DNA from: Moringa oleifera | Lineage: Eukaryota; Streptophyta; Magnoliopsida; Brassicales; Moringaceae | Direction of reading: 5' to 3' | Length of the DNA stretch: 64,000 nucleotides | Assembly: GCA_021397835.1 (NCBI GenBank) | Contig: JAJFZO010000747.1 | Span: forward strand, 746,501-810,500 | Shown: positions 22,880-35,404 of the stretch, piece after piece | How positions within the stretch are numbered: position 1 is the first letter of the stretch | Layout of the letters: each line of letters starts with the position of its first letter | Made by a program: the position numbers and the translations under genes | The notes under the pieces: model-generated | The model's database searches: none | Told to the model about the DNA's origin: nothing | Seen by the model: the letters and a program-made list of their open reading frames with translations, nothing else

Positions 22880-23000
22880 GTGGTCCAGATGCTACAATTA
22901 AGCAGGCCAGAATCACAGGCTCCCTAGAAGTTTGGATAAATATGTTATTTGGGTTCTTTGATGAAGAAGGCTCGTTGATCCAACAGAGGAAATAGTGATC

Positions 23001-26000
23001 ATGGTTTGGTTTAAGAATCTGATACGAATCACGGCTGTGAAACCTTCAATCAAACCCAGAACCACGAATCCATGTTTTTCCGCTTTCTTGCTTAATTTTA
23101 GTACCCAACAGCAGACCAATTGTGATAACCGATTCCAGTCAGTGTCACCGCCATCAACGGCTCCTTATGCTGCTTGCCCTCGGTACGACGGGCTGGAGCC
23201 CACGAGGCGGGGGGAGAAGCCGAGGGTGGTGGTGTTGGGTTCAGGGTGGGCGGCGTGTCGGCTTATGAAGGGCTTGAACACTGACATCTATGATGTGGTG
23301 TGCGTGTCGCCGAGGAACCATATGGTTTTCACGCCTCTCTTGGCGTCGACTTGCGTTGGGACCCTCGAGTTCAGGTCCGTGGCCGAGCCCATTGCCCGTA
23401 TTCAACCCGCCATTTCCCGGGAACCCGGCTCATATTTCTTCCTTGCTAACTGTACTGGCATAGATGTTCATAACCATTCGGTAGGCTATTAGAACTACCC
23501 TGTTTTCCTTCCATGATTAGAAACTCCTCGTTTTCATCTGTTGTTAACATGGGTGAGTTGTTTTAACCTTATTTATAAAATTGTTGATGGATTATCCAAA
23601 GAAAATTGCAATACGAATTGGCTGAGAAACTACTGGGCACCCCGTTTGCCTTTTCCTTTCTTAGGGCAAATGATAGAATCGCTGGTAGATGAGTCTTGTC
23701 TGCTCGATTTTCTGTTTAGGATGTGTTTGTTTACTTTCTTGTTTTCTGGATGCTTTTGTGAATTCTTTTCCATGTTAGTCCTCAAGGGGCTTAAGGCTCC
23801 AATGAATAAAGGAGGCAGTGTCTCAATTGTTGGCTTCTGAAAGTGGTTGCTTACATGTTTCTCTTGAAATTCAACTTTTCATCTGGTTTTGATGGCATTA
23901 ATATATAGAAAATGTGAATGCCAGCCACAGAAGGACTATCTGGACCACAATGAGGAAGTAAATTCCCGTTGCCTTTTGAGAAAAAAGGAGAAAAAAAACG
24001 TATTTCCATATTCTAGAATTTGGGAGGCAATGCTTTATATTCCCTTCTGATTTATTTGGTGATAGGATTAGTTAGTGAACAATTTAATGAGGATAGTACA
24101 TGTTTTCAAGTGAATTTGCGTAATAATTAGCAATCTGGTGTTGGTATTGAAGGTGCATTGCCAGACTGTCACTGATGGGTTGGATACAATGGATCCATGG
24201 AAATTCAAGGTCTCTTATGACAAACTAGTAATTGCATGCGGGGCACAGGCCTCCACTTTTGGAATCCATGGAGTGAAAGAACATGCAATCTTTCTCCGTG
24301 AAGTTCACCATGCTCAGGAAATTCGACGAAAGCTACTCCTGAACTTGATGCTCTCTGATGTCCCTGGTAAGCCACTGTTATTGGTCTTTATTAATAGGCC
24401 TTAAGAATACAGTCCTAAGAACTGCCGTAGATTTTTCATTCTGGGTTGGTGCAAATGCAGGAATTTCAGAAGAAGAGAAACGTAGATTGCTACATTGTGT
24501 TGTCGTAGGAGGTGGTCCTACCGGAGTTGAGTTTAGTGGTGAACTAAGTGATTTTATTACAAGAGATGTTAAGCAAAGATATGCCCACGTGAAAAACTAT
24601 ATTCATGTTACTTTGATTGAGGTTGGTCCAAGATTCTTAAGTTATGAATATAATTGCATTCATGGAATTAACCAAATAGTCTTGTCTTTTCAGGCAAATG
24701 AGATATTATCTTCCTTTGATGATCGCCTCAGGCACTATGCTATTAAGCAGTTGGTAAAGGTCAGTTACTTGCAATCTTAGCAGATGTATTTTGGACCGAC
24801 ACCTTAAACATATTATCATAAACTCGCATTGATGAAAGTCTGATCAGCTTAACAGGCCTTCTTTACCAATTTGGGTGTACAATTAATGGAAAAGAAAAAG
24901 AAATATCGAAGAGTTTGACCCACGACGTATTTAGGCATCTTTTTCCTGATAGATATTTAGTATATTGATGATTTCTTGTCCATTTTTCTGTTGGATACTT
25001 TCTATATTTAATTTAGCAGTTTCTCTCAGTCAGGAGTTCGTCTTGTCCGTGGAATAGTGAAGGATGTTAAGCCTCAAATGCTAATTCTTGATAATGGCAC
25101 AGAGGTTCCATATGGGCTTTTAGTATGGTCTACAGGTGTTGGTCCATCACCCTTTGTGAACTCCCTGGAACTTCCAAAAGCTCCAGGTGGAAGGTCAGTT
25201 TCATGTCCTTACATATCAAGGTTCCTAATTAATGTGAAGATACCATGAGAAGAATAACCAGGACAGCAAACATGGTTGACTGTGCTTTAATGTTATTGAT
25301 TAGGACTTGATTGTTTTCCTATTCCTTCCTTTTTGTTGACAGGATCGGGGTTGACGAGTGGTTACGAGTTCCTTCAGTGCAAGATGTGTTCTCAATCGGT
25401 GATTGCAGTGGGTATCTGGAAAGTACTGGCAAACCAACCCTTCCAGCTTTGGCCCAGGTAAGTTCTCAATGATTTCAGCATGTTTCAGATTTGCTTTTCT
25501 TCCATTTTGGCTTTGGAGTTCAAATATCTTTACCTACACCTTGGTTCCAGTGAAATCAGCATACAATTTTCTCACAAAGTACTTTTAGAATCTAGTGTCC
25601 ATTTTCAGTTTGGTGTATTTCCTTCCTGAATATTTTTGTTCTTTTGTTTATTTTCTTTTCCGTTTTCTTTCGGGGGAAAGGTTGCAGAGCGACAAGGAAA
25701 ATATCTGTCAAATTTATTGAATGAAATAGGTAAAGCTGGAGGAGGGCGTGCTAACAGTGCCAAAGACATCAATCTGGGAGACCCATTTGTTTACAAGCAT
25801 CTAGGAAGCATGGCAACTATTGGGAGATACAAGGCTCTCGTGGACCTTAGACAGGGCAAGGTCAATTTCCGTTAGCTTCTGTGCCTTCTATCTCGAACTA
25901 TATCATTTGAAAAAGGATACTCACTTGAGTAGAGTTTTTAAACAGGAAGCAAAGGGTTTATCAATGGCGGGATTCTTCAGTTGGTTTATATGGCGATCAG

Positions 26001-26098
26001 CATATTTAACTCGCGTCGTTAGCTGGAGGAACAGGTTCTATGTAGCAATCAACTGGGCTACAACTTTCGTCTTTGGTCGCGATATAAGCAGAATATGA
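23001..26098 (+). CDS. NDA: Internal alternative NAD(P)H-ubiquinone oxidoreductase (NDA type), mitochondrial
   Basis: Eight exons: 23001-23480, 24153-24366, 24461-24621, 24694-24759, 25030-25193, 25343-25457, 25681-25860 and 25946-26098. All are GT-AG and in phase, giving 510 aa, the family length. The N-terminus ([16 protein letters not shown]...) is basic and Ser/Thr-rich, like a mitochondrial presequence. The FAD-binding fold has GSGWAA at ~80; the NAD(P)H fold has [16 protein letters not shown] at ~245. No EF-hand is seen, which favours NDA over NDB. The C-terminus ends SRI, a PTS1-like tripeptide fitting the reported peroxisomal dual targeting of NDA proteins. The enzyme passes electrons from matrix NADH to ubiquinone without pumping protons. 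It starts only ~360 bases after peptide gene 6 ends. Confidence 0.96.
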
Positions 26099-27186
26099 AT
26101 CTGAAATAGGTACCACAGTGATTGTTCAGAAGCTATTGGCATTTTCATCTTGTTTCATGCTTTTGTTTCTCTGTTTTACTCTCAGGAGATCGGATTACAG
26201 ACTTGCAGGGCGTTGGGCAAGTTATTGGAACTATACTGCAAAGTATACTGCAAAGTGTACTGTGGATGGTAGAACCCTCTTGCCATGGAGATAATAAAAA
26301 CTGTGGTGCTTGCAGCTGTAGATTGAAGAAAACAGTTCAAACATATTTCTGGATGCAGATACCCCAATCAAATATTGTAATTGACTGATAAAAGTGACCC
26401 GTTGTTTCATTTGTTAATTTCTTCAATTATGAACTGGTAATTCCCTATACAGCAGAATTTTTATGCCTTCATTAGCCGTAGTTGGTGCAGCCTGCAGCCC
26501 CTTGTTTGCCTTGTGCTTGGGATCTTTGGTATGCAAATGTTAGTGTTTGTTACAAACACTTAACTTCAGGACTGAAACTGAAAAAGCAGTTATCTACCAG
26601 AGGCTGCAGGCCAAACTGACGTTTCCTTGAAAGCTAATGGTAAGATTTTAAGCATAAAAACGACAATTTTAAGGGTAAAAAGAAAAAAAAAAAAACAAGA
26701 TTTTCCTCTGCTTTTGTTTTGTTGATCAGTTGAGATGTAAATCCAGACAGAATTCATAGTTAAAATTCTTCAAAAGCAAATCAAAGCTACAGCCACAAGC
26801 CATAAGTTAACAACAATGGTGATAGTGTGAAGTAGAGCAGTGAATTCATTCTAAAGACAACCCAATTTTTCATACTAGATGTGTTAAAACCAGACACCTT
26901 GACAGTAACAGGCTAAGAAAATCCAAATTCTGATAGGATACAAGAACATGAGCAGGGAGCAAACCAAAACACTTCAACTGGAAGATTAGAATCTTCAACA
27001 AGCTTCATAAACCATGTTTTCTAGGGTGATATTTTTCGCTTTAAGCAGGCAGCAAGGTTTAAGTTTGAATACAGAACATGAGACCTACTTTGTGACCTAT
27101 GTTTCTGATACCAGAATCTGGACATATCAGGCTCCTTCAATGGCTACTGTCTCACTTCTGCCAAGTTAAACTAAGATATATGCATC
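26099..27186. other. Convergent 3' region between NDA and SelT-like genes
   Basis: The NDA 3' UTR probably extends to ~26400. A GT-AG pair at ~26109-26185 could be a 3' UTR intron. The SelT-like 3' UTR runs leftwards from 27186. No additional gene is seen. Confidence 0.5.
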
Positions 27187-28866
27187 TCAAAAGATTTTTG
27201 ATCTTGCCAATGTTGTGCCAATGATATCCTTCAACTCAATCTCACCAGGAAATCTGCCCTCCTTCAGCTTAGAGAAGACCTAAAATGCATAAAACATGGA
27301 AAAGGGTAAATAAAGGTCTGATTTAAAAGCATTCCAATAGCACATCTATTATGCTAAGTTGGTGTCATCAAATGCTCAATAGATGAAACTTTCATTCAAC
27401 TGAAACTGTAACTATCCAATTCATGAGCTTTTCTGTTTTGTTTATGACAATCAAGTTGCATTAACTTTGGCGCATGATGAAATTGGCAGATGGTTAATTC
27501 AAGTGTCTGCTTACCAGCCAGGCTGTCAGAAGCCTTGCTTGTTTAGGAGTCTGTAAACATGGACTTCCACATACCAGAGCAGACATTTGAACAGCAACCA
27601 GAAATAAATTTGAGTAACATCAGAATCGAACACATAAGAGGGAAGATCACTAACCAATTCACCATTGCAGTAAACTTCGAATGCACCGGAGCTTTGTAGG
27701 AAGGACTGTACCACATTGCCAAGAAGCCAAGCCGATGCAATGGACCCAAATCTATTCGCACGCAGAGAATAGTACCAAGGAGGTGGTGTCATAATTCCCA
27801 GCATGGGGAAGATATGTTCACCTGCCATTATGATCCCAATAACTCCCATCTGAACAACTGGCACAACTTTAGCTAGCACTCGCTTTGGCAGGGGTGGTGG
27901 GTAATTTGCAAGGATGACATCGATTCCTGGAAAGGCTGTCTCCAACATTTTCTTCATGGTCACTGCTGTCCCCCTGCCGAGAAAGGACGTCCCTCAATTT
28001 CTCAAAGATACATGGAATATTCATAAGTAACACTCAACCAACATTAGCCTTGTGTGAATTCATAAAGAAAAAACCAGCAGGATGAAAACTCAACTGCACA
28101 TGGGCAACCATATGAATCTTGAGCTACTTCTCTATTATCAGTGCATGCATGCATAAACATTAATGAAAGCCACTAGCATGCACTTTTCTTCTATCAAATT
28201 GGTCTCAAGTAAATATTTTTTGGGTCTAAAAAAGAAGCCAAAAGTGATGATAATTGAGGGTTGCTTAAATTCCTCTTTATTTTTCAGTCAAACCCAAGAG
28301 TTACTTAGACATGAGCAATAGAATCTAGAATCTGGTCATACCTTCAAAACAAACACATCAATTCAAGCTCCATGTACACGGGGCCATATACAGATGATGC
28401 AATAAAGAAATCAATTCAATGCCACAACACCCAATCAAACACCAAATTAGAACCCAGAAAATATTGAAAATTGAAAATACCTATAAGAGCAGGAAGCACA
28501 GAAGTTGATGTTAACTGTACTGCCGAAGCCGATTCCCCCGATACCACTTGGTTTCTGCAAAAGAAACAAAAAATGCAACAAACAATTATATCCTTTTTCT
28601 CAAAAGGACAAAAAAGAACGAAGAGAAATTCATCTCATTTCTATAAATTTTTTTAGGAAAAGAAAAACTAATTTAATTACCTGCGGAGAGAACTCCAAGT
28701 TTTCTGAGATAACTGGTTGATCTTGTTGGTACTGGTGATGGTGGTGTTGTTGATGATGGTGGGGATGAGGTCTGGAAGGTGGAGGAGTAAATAGGTTTAC
28801 GATGTCACCACATAATAGGAATAGTGGTAACCCCACCAGAATCAATTGCACCCGATCCATCGCCAT
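27187..28866 (-). CDS. SELT: SelT-like protein (thioredoxin-like fold, Cys form of selenoprotein T)
   Basis: Four exons: 28681-28866, 28481-28554, 27655-27973 and 27187-27279. All are GT-AG and the phases agree, giving 223 aa. The N-terminus MAMDRVQLILVGLPLFLLCGDIV is a signal peptide or anchor, followed by a His/Gln-rich spacer (HPHHHQQHHHHQYQQ). The redox motif is CASC at ~81-84, where animal SELENOT has CxxU, so the plant form uses cysteine and needs no SECIS element. A hydrophobic segment VVPVVQMGVIGIIMAGEHIF follows. The C-terminal exon (VFSKLKEGRFPGEIELKDII) matches the family. The animal homologue is an ER oxidoreductase; the same site and role in plants is inference. In Arabidopsis the SELT locus adjoins a PSY gene, as here within 6.5 kb. 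Confidence 0.94.
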
Positions 28867-29429
28867 AACACAGAGAGGCGGAGAGACAAGAAGAGAGAGA
28901 AAAGAGAAAAAAGAAAAGAGAGGAGAGAAAGTTTGCGAAAAGGGGAAGGGTCAAGGACAAGCAGAGCGAAGAAAGAGCAATGAACCTCAATGTTTGGCTG
29001 CTTGGAGATCTTTATTCGGGTCATACATGGAGCTATTTCAAAATTTTCCTTCAATTTTAGTGATTTTTGACTTGCATATACAAATATTACCTTATATCTA
29101 CATAATATATCTTTTAATCACTATAGGAATAGGGCTGAAAAAACAATAAGCAATTATCAAAGATCATGGATATGCTCAAGTTGTTATTGATCTGGTAAGA
29201 ATAGGACATGCTGACAGCGGGTAAACCCGGGTTTGACCCGAATTGTTCTTCGCGTCCAATCGGGATATTAATAACATTTACTGGAATAGTAAATATAATC
29301 TGAAGTCTGCCCAACAGTTTGGATTTCGACTATTCCCTCCTTCACCGGAAGACGTACTGTATACCTTGAAACGCCCCAACAACAACTAATAGAATTTCCA
29401 TAGCCAAAATCCGAACTGTACTCTGTCTC
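28867..29429. other. Intergenic region upstream of the SelT-like gene
   Basis: This is the divergent upstream region of the SelT-like gene and the orphan exon at 29430. A GA-rich stretch at 28870-28980 is the likely SelT-like 5' UTR. No gene is seen. Confidence 0.45.
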
Positions 29430-30167
29430 ATGGCGTTGCTTCGCGTGGCTAAGGATGAGGAATGCAAAGGTTAGTCTTGGTTGCTGCGTTTTTGTTTGAA
29501 CGATTGTGCAGCGAACGTAGTTGTTTGGAGTTCTATGTGGTGTTTCATCAATTTCGAGTGATTGATGCTGTAAAAATTAGGGTTAAGTGATTATAGAGTC
29601 TAATGCATTCAGAATACAATGAATCAGAGCAGAATTTACTGGAAGATGTGATGTGTTATAGGGTTTTGTGAAGTTATCACTTGAGTTCTCTGGTGATGAA
29701 GCTTACTGTGTAAAATTGTTTGAGGAAAGGTTGCATTGGTTCCTTGTCTTGAACATGGCAGGAAATCTGGAGCAAACTACTTTTTCCTGGCTGAGGAGGT
29801 CTTAAAGTAGTTGGAAAGAGAGGAGGGTAATGCTCAGCTTCTAGCAGTAGGGAAGATTTGAACCCTTGCTTGGTCGATTATGTGAAGACATGTGTGATGC
29901 TTTGTTTCTGGTTACCCTTTTGAGATGATCATGTGAATCATTGATTAGATGTAAAAAGTTGGCAAAATTGACCCACAGAATTATCTGTCTGTGCAGAGGG
30001 ACCTATGCACTAAGCAGGAGGCTAGGGTCCATCTACTTTGTATTAGTTCGCATAATCTGTGGTAGGATTTTATGATCATATACTTAATTGGAAGCTGATT
30101 GTTTCCTGTGAACAGGCACTAATGATGTTAAACTGGAGATGGCATCAATGGTGGAAAGAATGACCTA
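29430..30167 (+). other. Orphan exon pair, possible truncated gene
   Basis: An ATG at 29430 opens MALLRVAKDEECK and runs into a clean donor (AAAG|GTTAGT at ~29469). A candidate acceptor (CCTGTGAACAG at ~30116) gives an in-frame continuation GTNDVKLEMASMVERMT and then a stop, in total 30 residues. The context (just downstream of a divergent promoter, just upstream of the LINE) suggests the 5' end of a gene cut off or extended by later insertions, or a non-coding transcript. I do not recognise the protein. Confidence 0.25.
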
Positions 30168-30689
30168 AACAAATAGCTGTAAAGGGGAGAGCTTTTCAAC
30201 CTGCATCAAACATGGTACAAGACTTCATGGCATCTTACTTCACTTTACATGGAGTCTTTGATCCACCCGTTCCTGGGAGACAGCTTGCTTTTACTTCAAA
30301 TCATGAGTGAAAAAGCTGTGGCTATAGGCAGATGAACATGATGGAAGGTAAGCAAACAAGAAAAGCGGCTGGGAGTGGCTGTGAAAGATCGTAGAAGCGG
30401 GTGGTGGCCGGAGATGGGTGTACAGGGGTGCCAGTCAAGGTGCAAGTCAAGTAGGTTTTCTGGTTTCGGATAATCGGGTAAAGAAGGTGAGCAAAGCGGA
30501 TCAAGGCTTCACTGGGTTTGGGTCTGCTTTATGATGGAAGCCCAGGACATTGAGGGAGGGTGGATCTAAAGAAAGAGTTTTTAATGGGCCAAGATCGGGC
30601 GGGGTAAAGAAACACGGGAGGGGTCGTAAAAAAGAAGAGGTGGGAGAGCTTCATATGATCCAGAAACGGTGATATCATTGAGGTGGTGA
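30168..30689. other. Unassigned DNA before the LINE
   Basis: No gene is recognised. A frame on the minus strand (30322-30504) shows no motif. Part of this may be the 5' UTR or ORF1 remnant of the LINE. Confidence 0.3.
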
Positions 30690-33185
30690 GATTTGAGAAA
30701 GCTTATGATCAAGAAATCTTCAGGAGGGTTATGAAGGTTTTAAGAAGTATATGCAAATCTCTAGACCTGAACTTTAAAGGTTTGGAAGACGAAGTATTCG
30801 TCCTATTCACGAAGATTAAAAGCAAAAGGTGGGTGAAGAATCTATCCAAGGGAAAGGATATAATGAAGAACAGGAGTGGGTGTGATATAAGTAGAGAGTT
30901 ACGGATATTGGAGTTTGGGATAAACTATGAAAAAGAGAGGATGGAAAATGAAAATGGTAATGAGATTGTGAGGAGTTTGGGACGCAACAAATTCCATGGT
31001 GTTTAAACTGTTAATTTGGAATGTGAGAGATCAATAATGCCAACAAGAGGGCTGTCATCAAGCAGTCACTTAGAAAATGGAAGGGGGATCTATTGTGTTT
31101 ACAGGAGACAAAGATGGAAGAGGTGGAGTTGGGAGTAATGAGAAGTTTGTGGGGTAGATATGATTTTGAATGGAAGTGTAAAGCAGCACAGGGAAGGGTA
31201 GGAGGTTTAATTATTTGTTAGAAGAACACAATGGAAAAGTTGCTAGATTGCTGGGAGGGTTCTCAATCTTTATTATGTAGTTTTGAAATGAAGAGCAAGA
31301 AAATTAAATGGATATTCACTGGGGTGTATGACAGCTATAGTAAGGAAGAAAGGAAGGCTCCTTGGGAAGACTTGAGGGAATACCAGAATAAGGGGGTTGG
31401 GAGATCGTGAGTGATTACTCTCGTGTGAACGTGTAAGGTTCGAAAGAGAATGGGGTATGTTGGATGATTTTTAAGAGGTAGTTTTTCGAATCTAGAACTA
31501 CAAGATTTACTGTTAATTGAAAGATTATACATGTGGTCAAATATGAGAGAATCCCTCTTTCTCCCGCTTGGACAGATTTTTAGTTTCAAACAGTTGGGAT
31601 GAAAGTTTTCAGATATGTGGCAGCTGTTACTAGTGTCTAATCATAATCCAGTAATGCTGGTGGTGGAAGATATTAAATGGGGGGCGTGCCCATTCAAGTT
31701 TGAAAAATATGTGGTTACATCTTAAGGACCTTAATCGTTTTGTGAAGAAATGGTAAGGGGCAAAGGTCGAAGGTAATGCTAGTTTGGTGGCTGCGTGAAA
31801 ATTAAAACAGTCAAGGCAGAGGTGAAGAAGTAGAGAAAGGAGCAATTCAATAACTTGGAACAGTTGAAAGACAATTTGTGGAGGGAGTTCCAAGAGCTAG
31901 ATAGTACTATTGTAGGTGGGAGAATTGACAAGGAGTGTCAGGCAAGGAAAATTACGGTAAATAATGAGTTGGTGCAACTGCTGAAATTAGAAAAAAAAAA
32001 ATCATGGAGGCAGAAATCGATGGTGTTGTGACTGAGGGAGGGGTAAGGAACACTGCTTTCTTTCACAGGATAGCAAACACTTAACAAAAGAAGCAACTAC
32101 ATAAAGAAGATACAGTTTAAGGATGGAAGGCTACTTGAAGGTAAAGAGTTGAAGGAAGGTAAGAAATCTTTATAAGGAATTGTACAAGGAATAATAGGCT
32201 TGAGGGAGTGGAATTCAGGTAGATTGACGTTGAACTAAGGGATCAAATTGGGGGGCAGTTTGGAGAGGAGAAAGTATCAAATGCATGGAAGAAGTATGAT
32301 GGGGATAAAGCTTTGGAACTTAATGGTTTCACAATGGCTTTTTTAAAACCAACATGAAAAGTAGTAAAAGGTGATAGCCTAAGGTTAGTTAGTGAGTTTC
32401 ATGAAAGCCTAAGGTTAGTTAGTGAGTTTCATGAAAAAAAAAAATTGTAAAATCACTCAATTCCACTTTCATAGTATTGATTCCTAAGAAACCGAGGCTG
32501 CAAGTATTAAAGACTATAGACCAATTAGCTTAGTGGGATATAAGCTCAACTCAAAGTTTTGGCAAAAAAGATGTGCTTTGTGGTGGAGAGAGTGATAAGT
32601 AAGAGCCATAATGTTTTTGTAAGAGGAGAACAGATCTTGGATACTATATTGATAGCAAATGAAAGTGTGGACAGCCAAGTAAGAGCGGAAATGAGCGGAC
32701 TAGTGTGTAAGTTCGACATGAAGAAAGCTTATGACCACATCTCTTGGGACTTCTTGATATACATACTAAGGAAAGTGGGATGTGATAGCAATTGGTGTAG
32801 ATGGATCTATTGGTGTATCTCTATAATATCATATGCAGTGATGGTCAAATGGATGTGCAACGAATTTCTTCAAAGAAACTAGGGATTTAAAGTAGGAGGA
32901 TCCATTATTCCCCTTGTTGTTACATTGTGGTGATGGAAGCATTAGACATATTGCTGAATAAAGTAATCAACAGATGGAGAAGGGGCTGCTGAAGGGTTTT
33001 AAGGCAGGTAATATGGGCAATGAGGTAATGGTATTTTTTTGTTGTTCACTGGTGATATCATAAATTTTTGTGAAGTAAAGAAGGAGCAGATCATGAATCT
33101 CAAGGGTGTGTTACTGATCTTCGAAGCTGGAGGGTTTGATTTGAAAATAAATATGGAAAATCCAGAAATCAATAACATAGTATTC
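30690..33185 (+). mobile_element. Decayed L1-type LINE, 5' part (endonuclease and reverse transcriptase)
   Basis: Broken frames encode LINE landmarks in order. At ~31030-31400 comes an APE-like endonuclease (NANKRAVIKQSLRKWKGDLLCLQETK, with LQETK as the catalytic motif), then SNHNPVMLVV (~31640). At ~32559-32880 comes a reverse transcriptase stretch (GEQILDTILIANE, CKFDMKKAYDHISWDFL), where FDMKKAYDH carries a conserved catalytic Asp. At ~33050-33180 come the LKGVLLIFEA and LKINMEN elements. Many stops and frameshifts make it inactive. A 30-base direct duplication sits at 32376-32435. The element resumes at ~36430 after the copia insertion. Confidence 0.85.
32376..32435 (+). repeat. 30-bp tandem duplication inside the LINE
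   Basis: The unit agcctaaggttagttagtga...catgaa occurs twice in a row without mismatches, so this duplication is recent compared with the decay of the surrounding LINE. Confidence 0.9.
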
Positions 33186-34125
33186 CACTTTATATTCTTT
33201 CCTCGTACTCTTGTTTCAATCAAGAATATGAATTGTAAAGAATGAATATCAATACATGTGATATATAGAGAAGTTGTTGGAGACTAACTAAGCTTTCATA
33301 AGCGCAACAAAGATTGATCAAACCAACTAAATTTTTTTATTAATCAAAGCAAAAATACCATAAAACATCAACCTTTGATACTCGTAGCATCACTGTTTTG
33401 CACCTTTCTATCAATTAAATTGGTTAACAAACAATTAAAAAAACATATCAATCTTTTTTTCTTTGATCACTCTATCAAGTACATAAAGAACTTTCAAAAA
33501 TTGTGTCTCTCGAATTTCAAGCTTGGTTTGAAAGTTTACTTACCTTATAAAGGCTTCACTATTGAGGTTTTTTATATAAGCAGTATCTTGTTACCTTTAG
33601 ATGATCATTTACGTGACTAACTAATATGCAATTTGAATCTTTTATTAAACAACATGGAGAGTCATAATTTGTTATCATAGAAATCAATATCTATCTCAGC
33701 AAACGATCTTCAACAATATAGGAAGGACAAAAAAAAAAAAAACAAATATTGAGGTTTTGGCTTTTGGATTATAGCACTTGTTGCTTGAAGGATTAATTCT
33801 AACAAACTTCTCCTTGATCCAACAAGCAGCCAGACGCAAATTAAAGCCAACCTTTCTCTTTTCTCTCGATCCATATCAATGTTCAAAATCTTCAAGCACT
33901 TGAGTAATTTTGAATGAAGGACACATTTTATAGTCATATCTACTAGGTTGTCCTCAATTGAGATTTTTTTTTTAGCTTTATGCAGTTAACATCAAGATGC
34001 TTAGTTCGTTCATGATATCAGGTTTTTACATAGATGAATGGTCAATTGGCTGTCTAAAAACATCATTGAACCCAAGCTATGCAACTTCAACTCATCAATA
34101 GTCTAAGCAACCATGTACCTTCTTA
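33186..34125 (-). mobile_element. Ty1/copia 3' end, copy A (LTR plus RNase H tail)
   Basis: Read on the minus strand, the end of the copia RNase H region (sequence matching the HLNVKYHF...DNRADMATKHV stretch of copy C) lies at ~33900-34125, followed by a damaged LTR running to 33186. The LTR lacks about 110 bases at its 3' end relative to copies B and C. It interrupts the LINE just after the reverse-transcriptase region. Confidence 0.7.
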
Positions 34126-35400
34126 GTAATAGTTGTTGGAGATGTAGCAGTTGCATGATTTTTAAAAAATTCAAAAACCAGTAATAGAGTATTTTCTTGT
34201 ATATTCTTTCCTTATACTTTTATTTTAACCAAGAATATGAATTGTAAAGAATAAATATCAATACATGTAACATAAAGAGAAGTTGTAGGAAACAAACTAA
34301 GTTTTCATATGCACATTGTTCAAATCAACTAATTTTTTTCATTAATAAAAGTAAAGACACAATATAACATTAACTTTTGATACTTACAGCATCACTTTTC
34401 TGTATTTTTTTTTACCAATTAAATCGGCTAACAAACAATAAAAAAAATTAATCTTTTCTTCATTAATCACTCTATCAAATACAACAAAGAATTTTCAAAG
34501 ATTGTTTCTCTCGAATTTCAAGTTTGGTTTGAAACTTCACTCATCTTTTAAAGACTTTACTATTGGGTTTTTTATATAGGTAGCATTTTTCTGTCTTTAA
34601 ATGATCATTTACATGGCTAACTAATAAGCCGTGTAAATTATTTCTTAAACAGCATGGAGAGCCATAATTTGTTCTCATAGAAGTCAATGTCCAGTTAGCA
34701 AGTGATCTTCAACGACGTGAAAAAAAAACCAAGAAGAAACAGAGGTGGGATGTTTTAGCTTTTGGATTGCAATACTTTTCCAACAAACTCCTGCTTGATC
34801 CAGCAAGCAGGTAGGTGCAAATCAAAACCAATCTTTTCTTTTTTCTTTCAACCCACGACAATGCTCAAAATCTTCAAATACTTGAGTAATTAACATAAAT
34901 ATACTCAGTTGAGATTTTCCTTAGTTGAAATTTTCTCGAGTTTTATGCAGTTTTTTTTTACTTTTTCTCGAATAAAGTGATGCTTAACATGAAGATACTT
35001 AATTCGTTTAGGATATATCAAGTTTTTACACAAATAAACAGCTGATCTGAAAACATCATCAGATCCAAGTTATACATCTTCAATTCCTTCAACAGTCTAA
35101 GCAACCATACAATTTCTTTGAACCATTTTGTCATGGCTATATACTCAGCCTCTGTAGTGGAGAGAGCTATTATCTGTTGAAGTTGTGCCTTATGTAGCAC
35201 CCATCAAGCATGAAAACATAGGCTGAGAGTAACTTTCTTTTATCTCTATCAATGGCGAAATCAACATCAACAAATCCAGCAAGTCCTTGCTGGATGAGTC
35301 CTTATTTGGCATATATCAATCCATAACTATTGGTTCCATTGACGTATCTTAGTAACCACCTCATTACTTGCCAGTATTCTTTGCTCGGATTGGCCATATA
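34126..35400 (-). mobile_element. Ty1/copia 3' end, copy B (LTR plus RNase H domain)
   Basis: The minus strand at 35018-35395 encodes the copia RNase H signature: MANPSKEYWQVMRWLLRYVNGT, AGFVDVDFAIDRDKRKLLSAYVF, then LQQIIALSTTEAEYIAMTKWFKEIVWL. LSTTEAEY is diagnostic. The LTR (34126-~34960) follows and repeats copy A base by base with substitutions. In-frame stops show decay. Confidence 0.85.
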
Positions 35401-35404
35401 CTTG

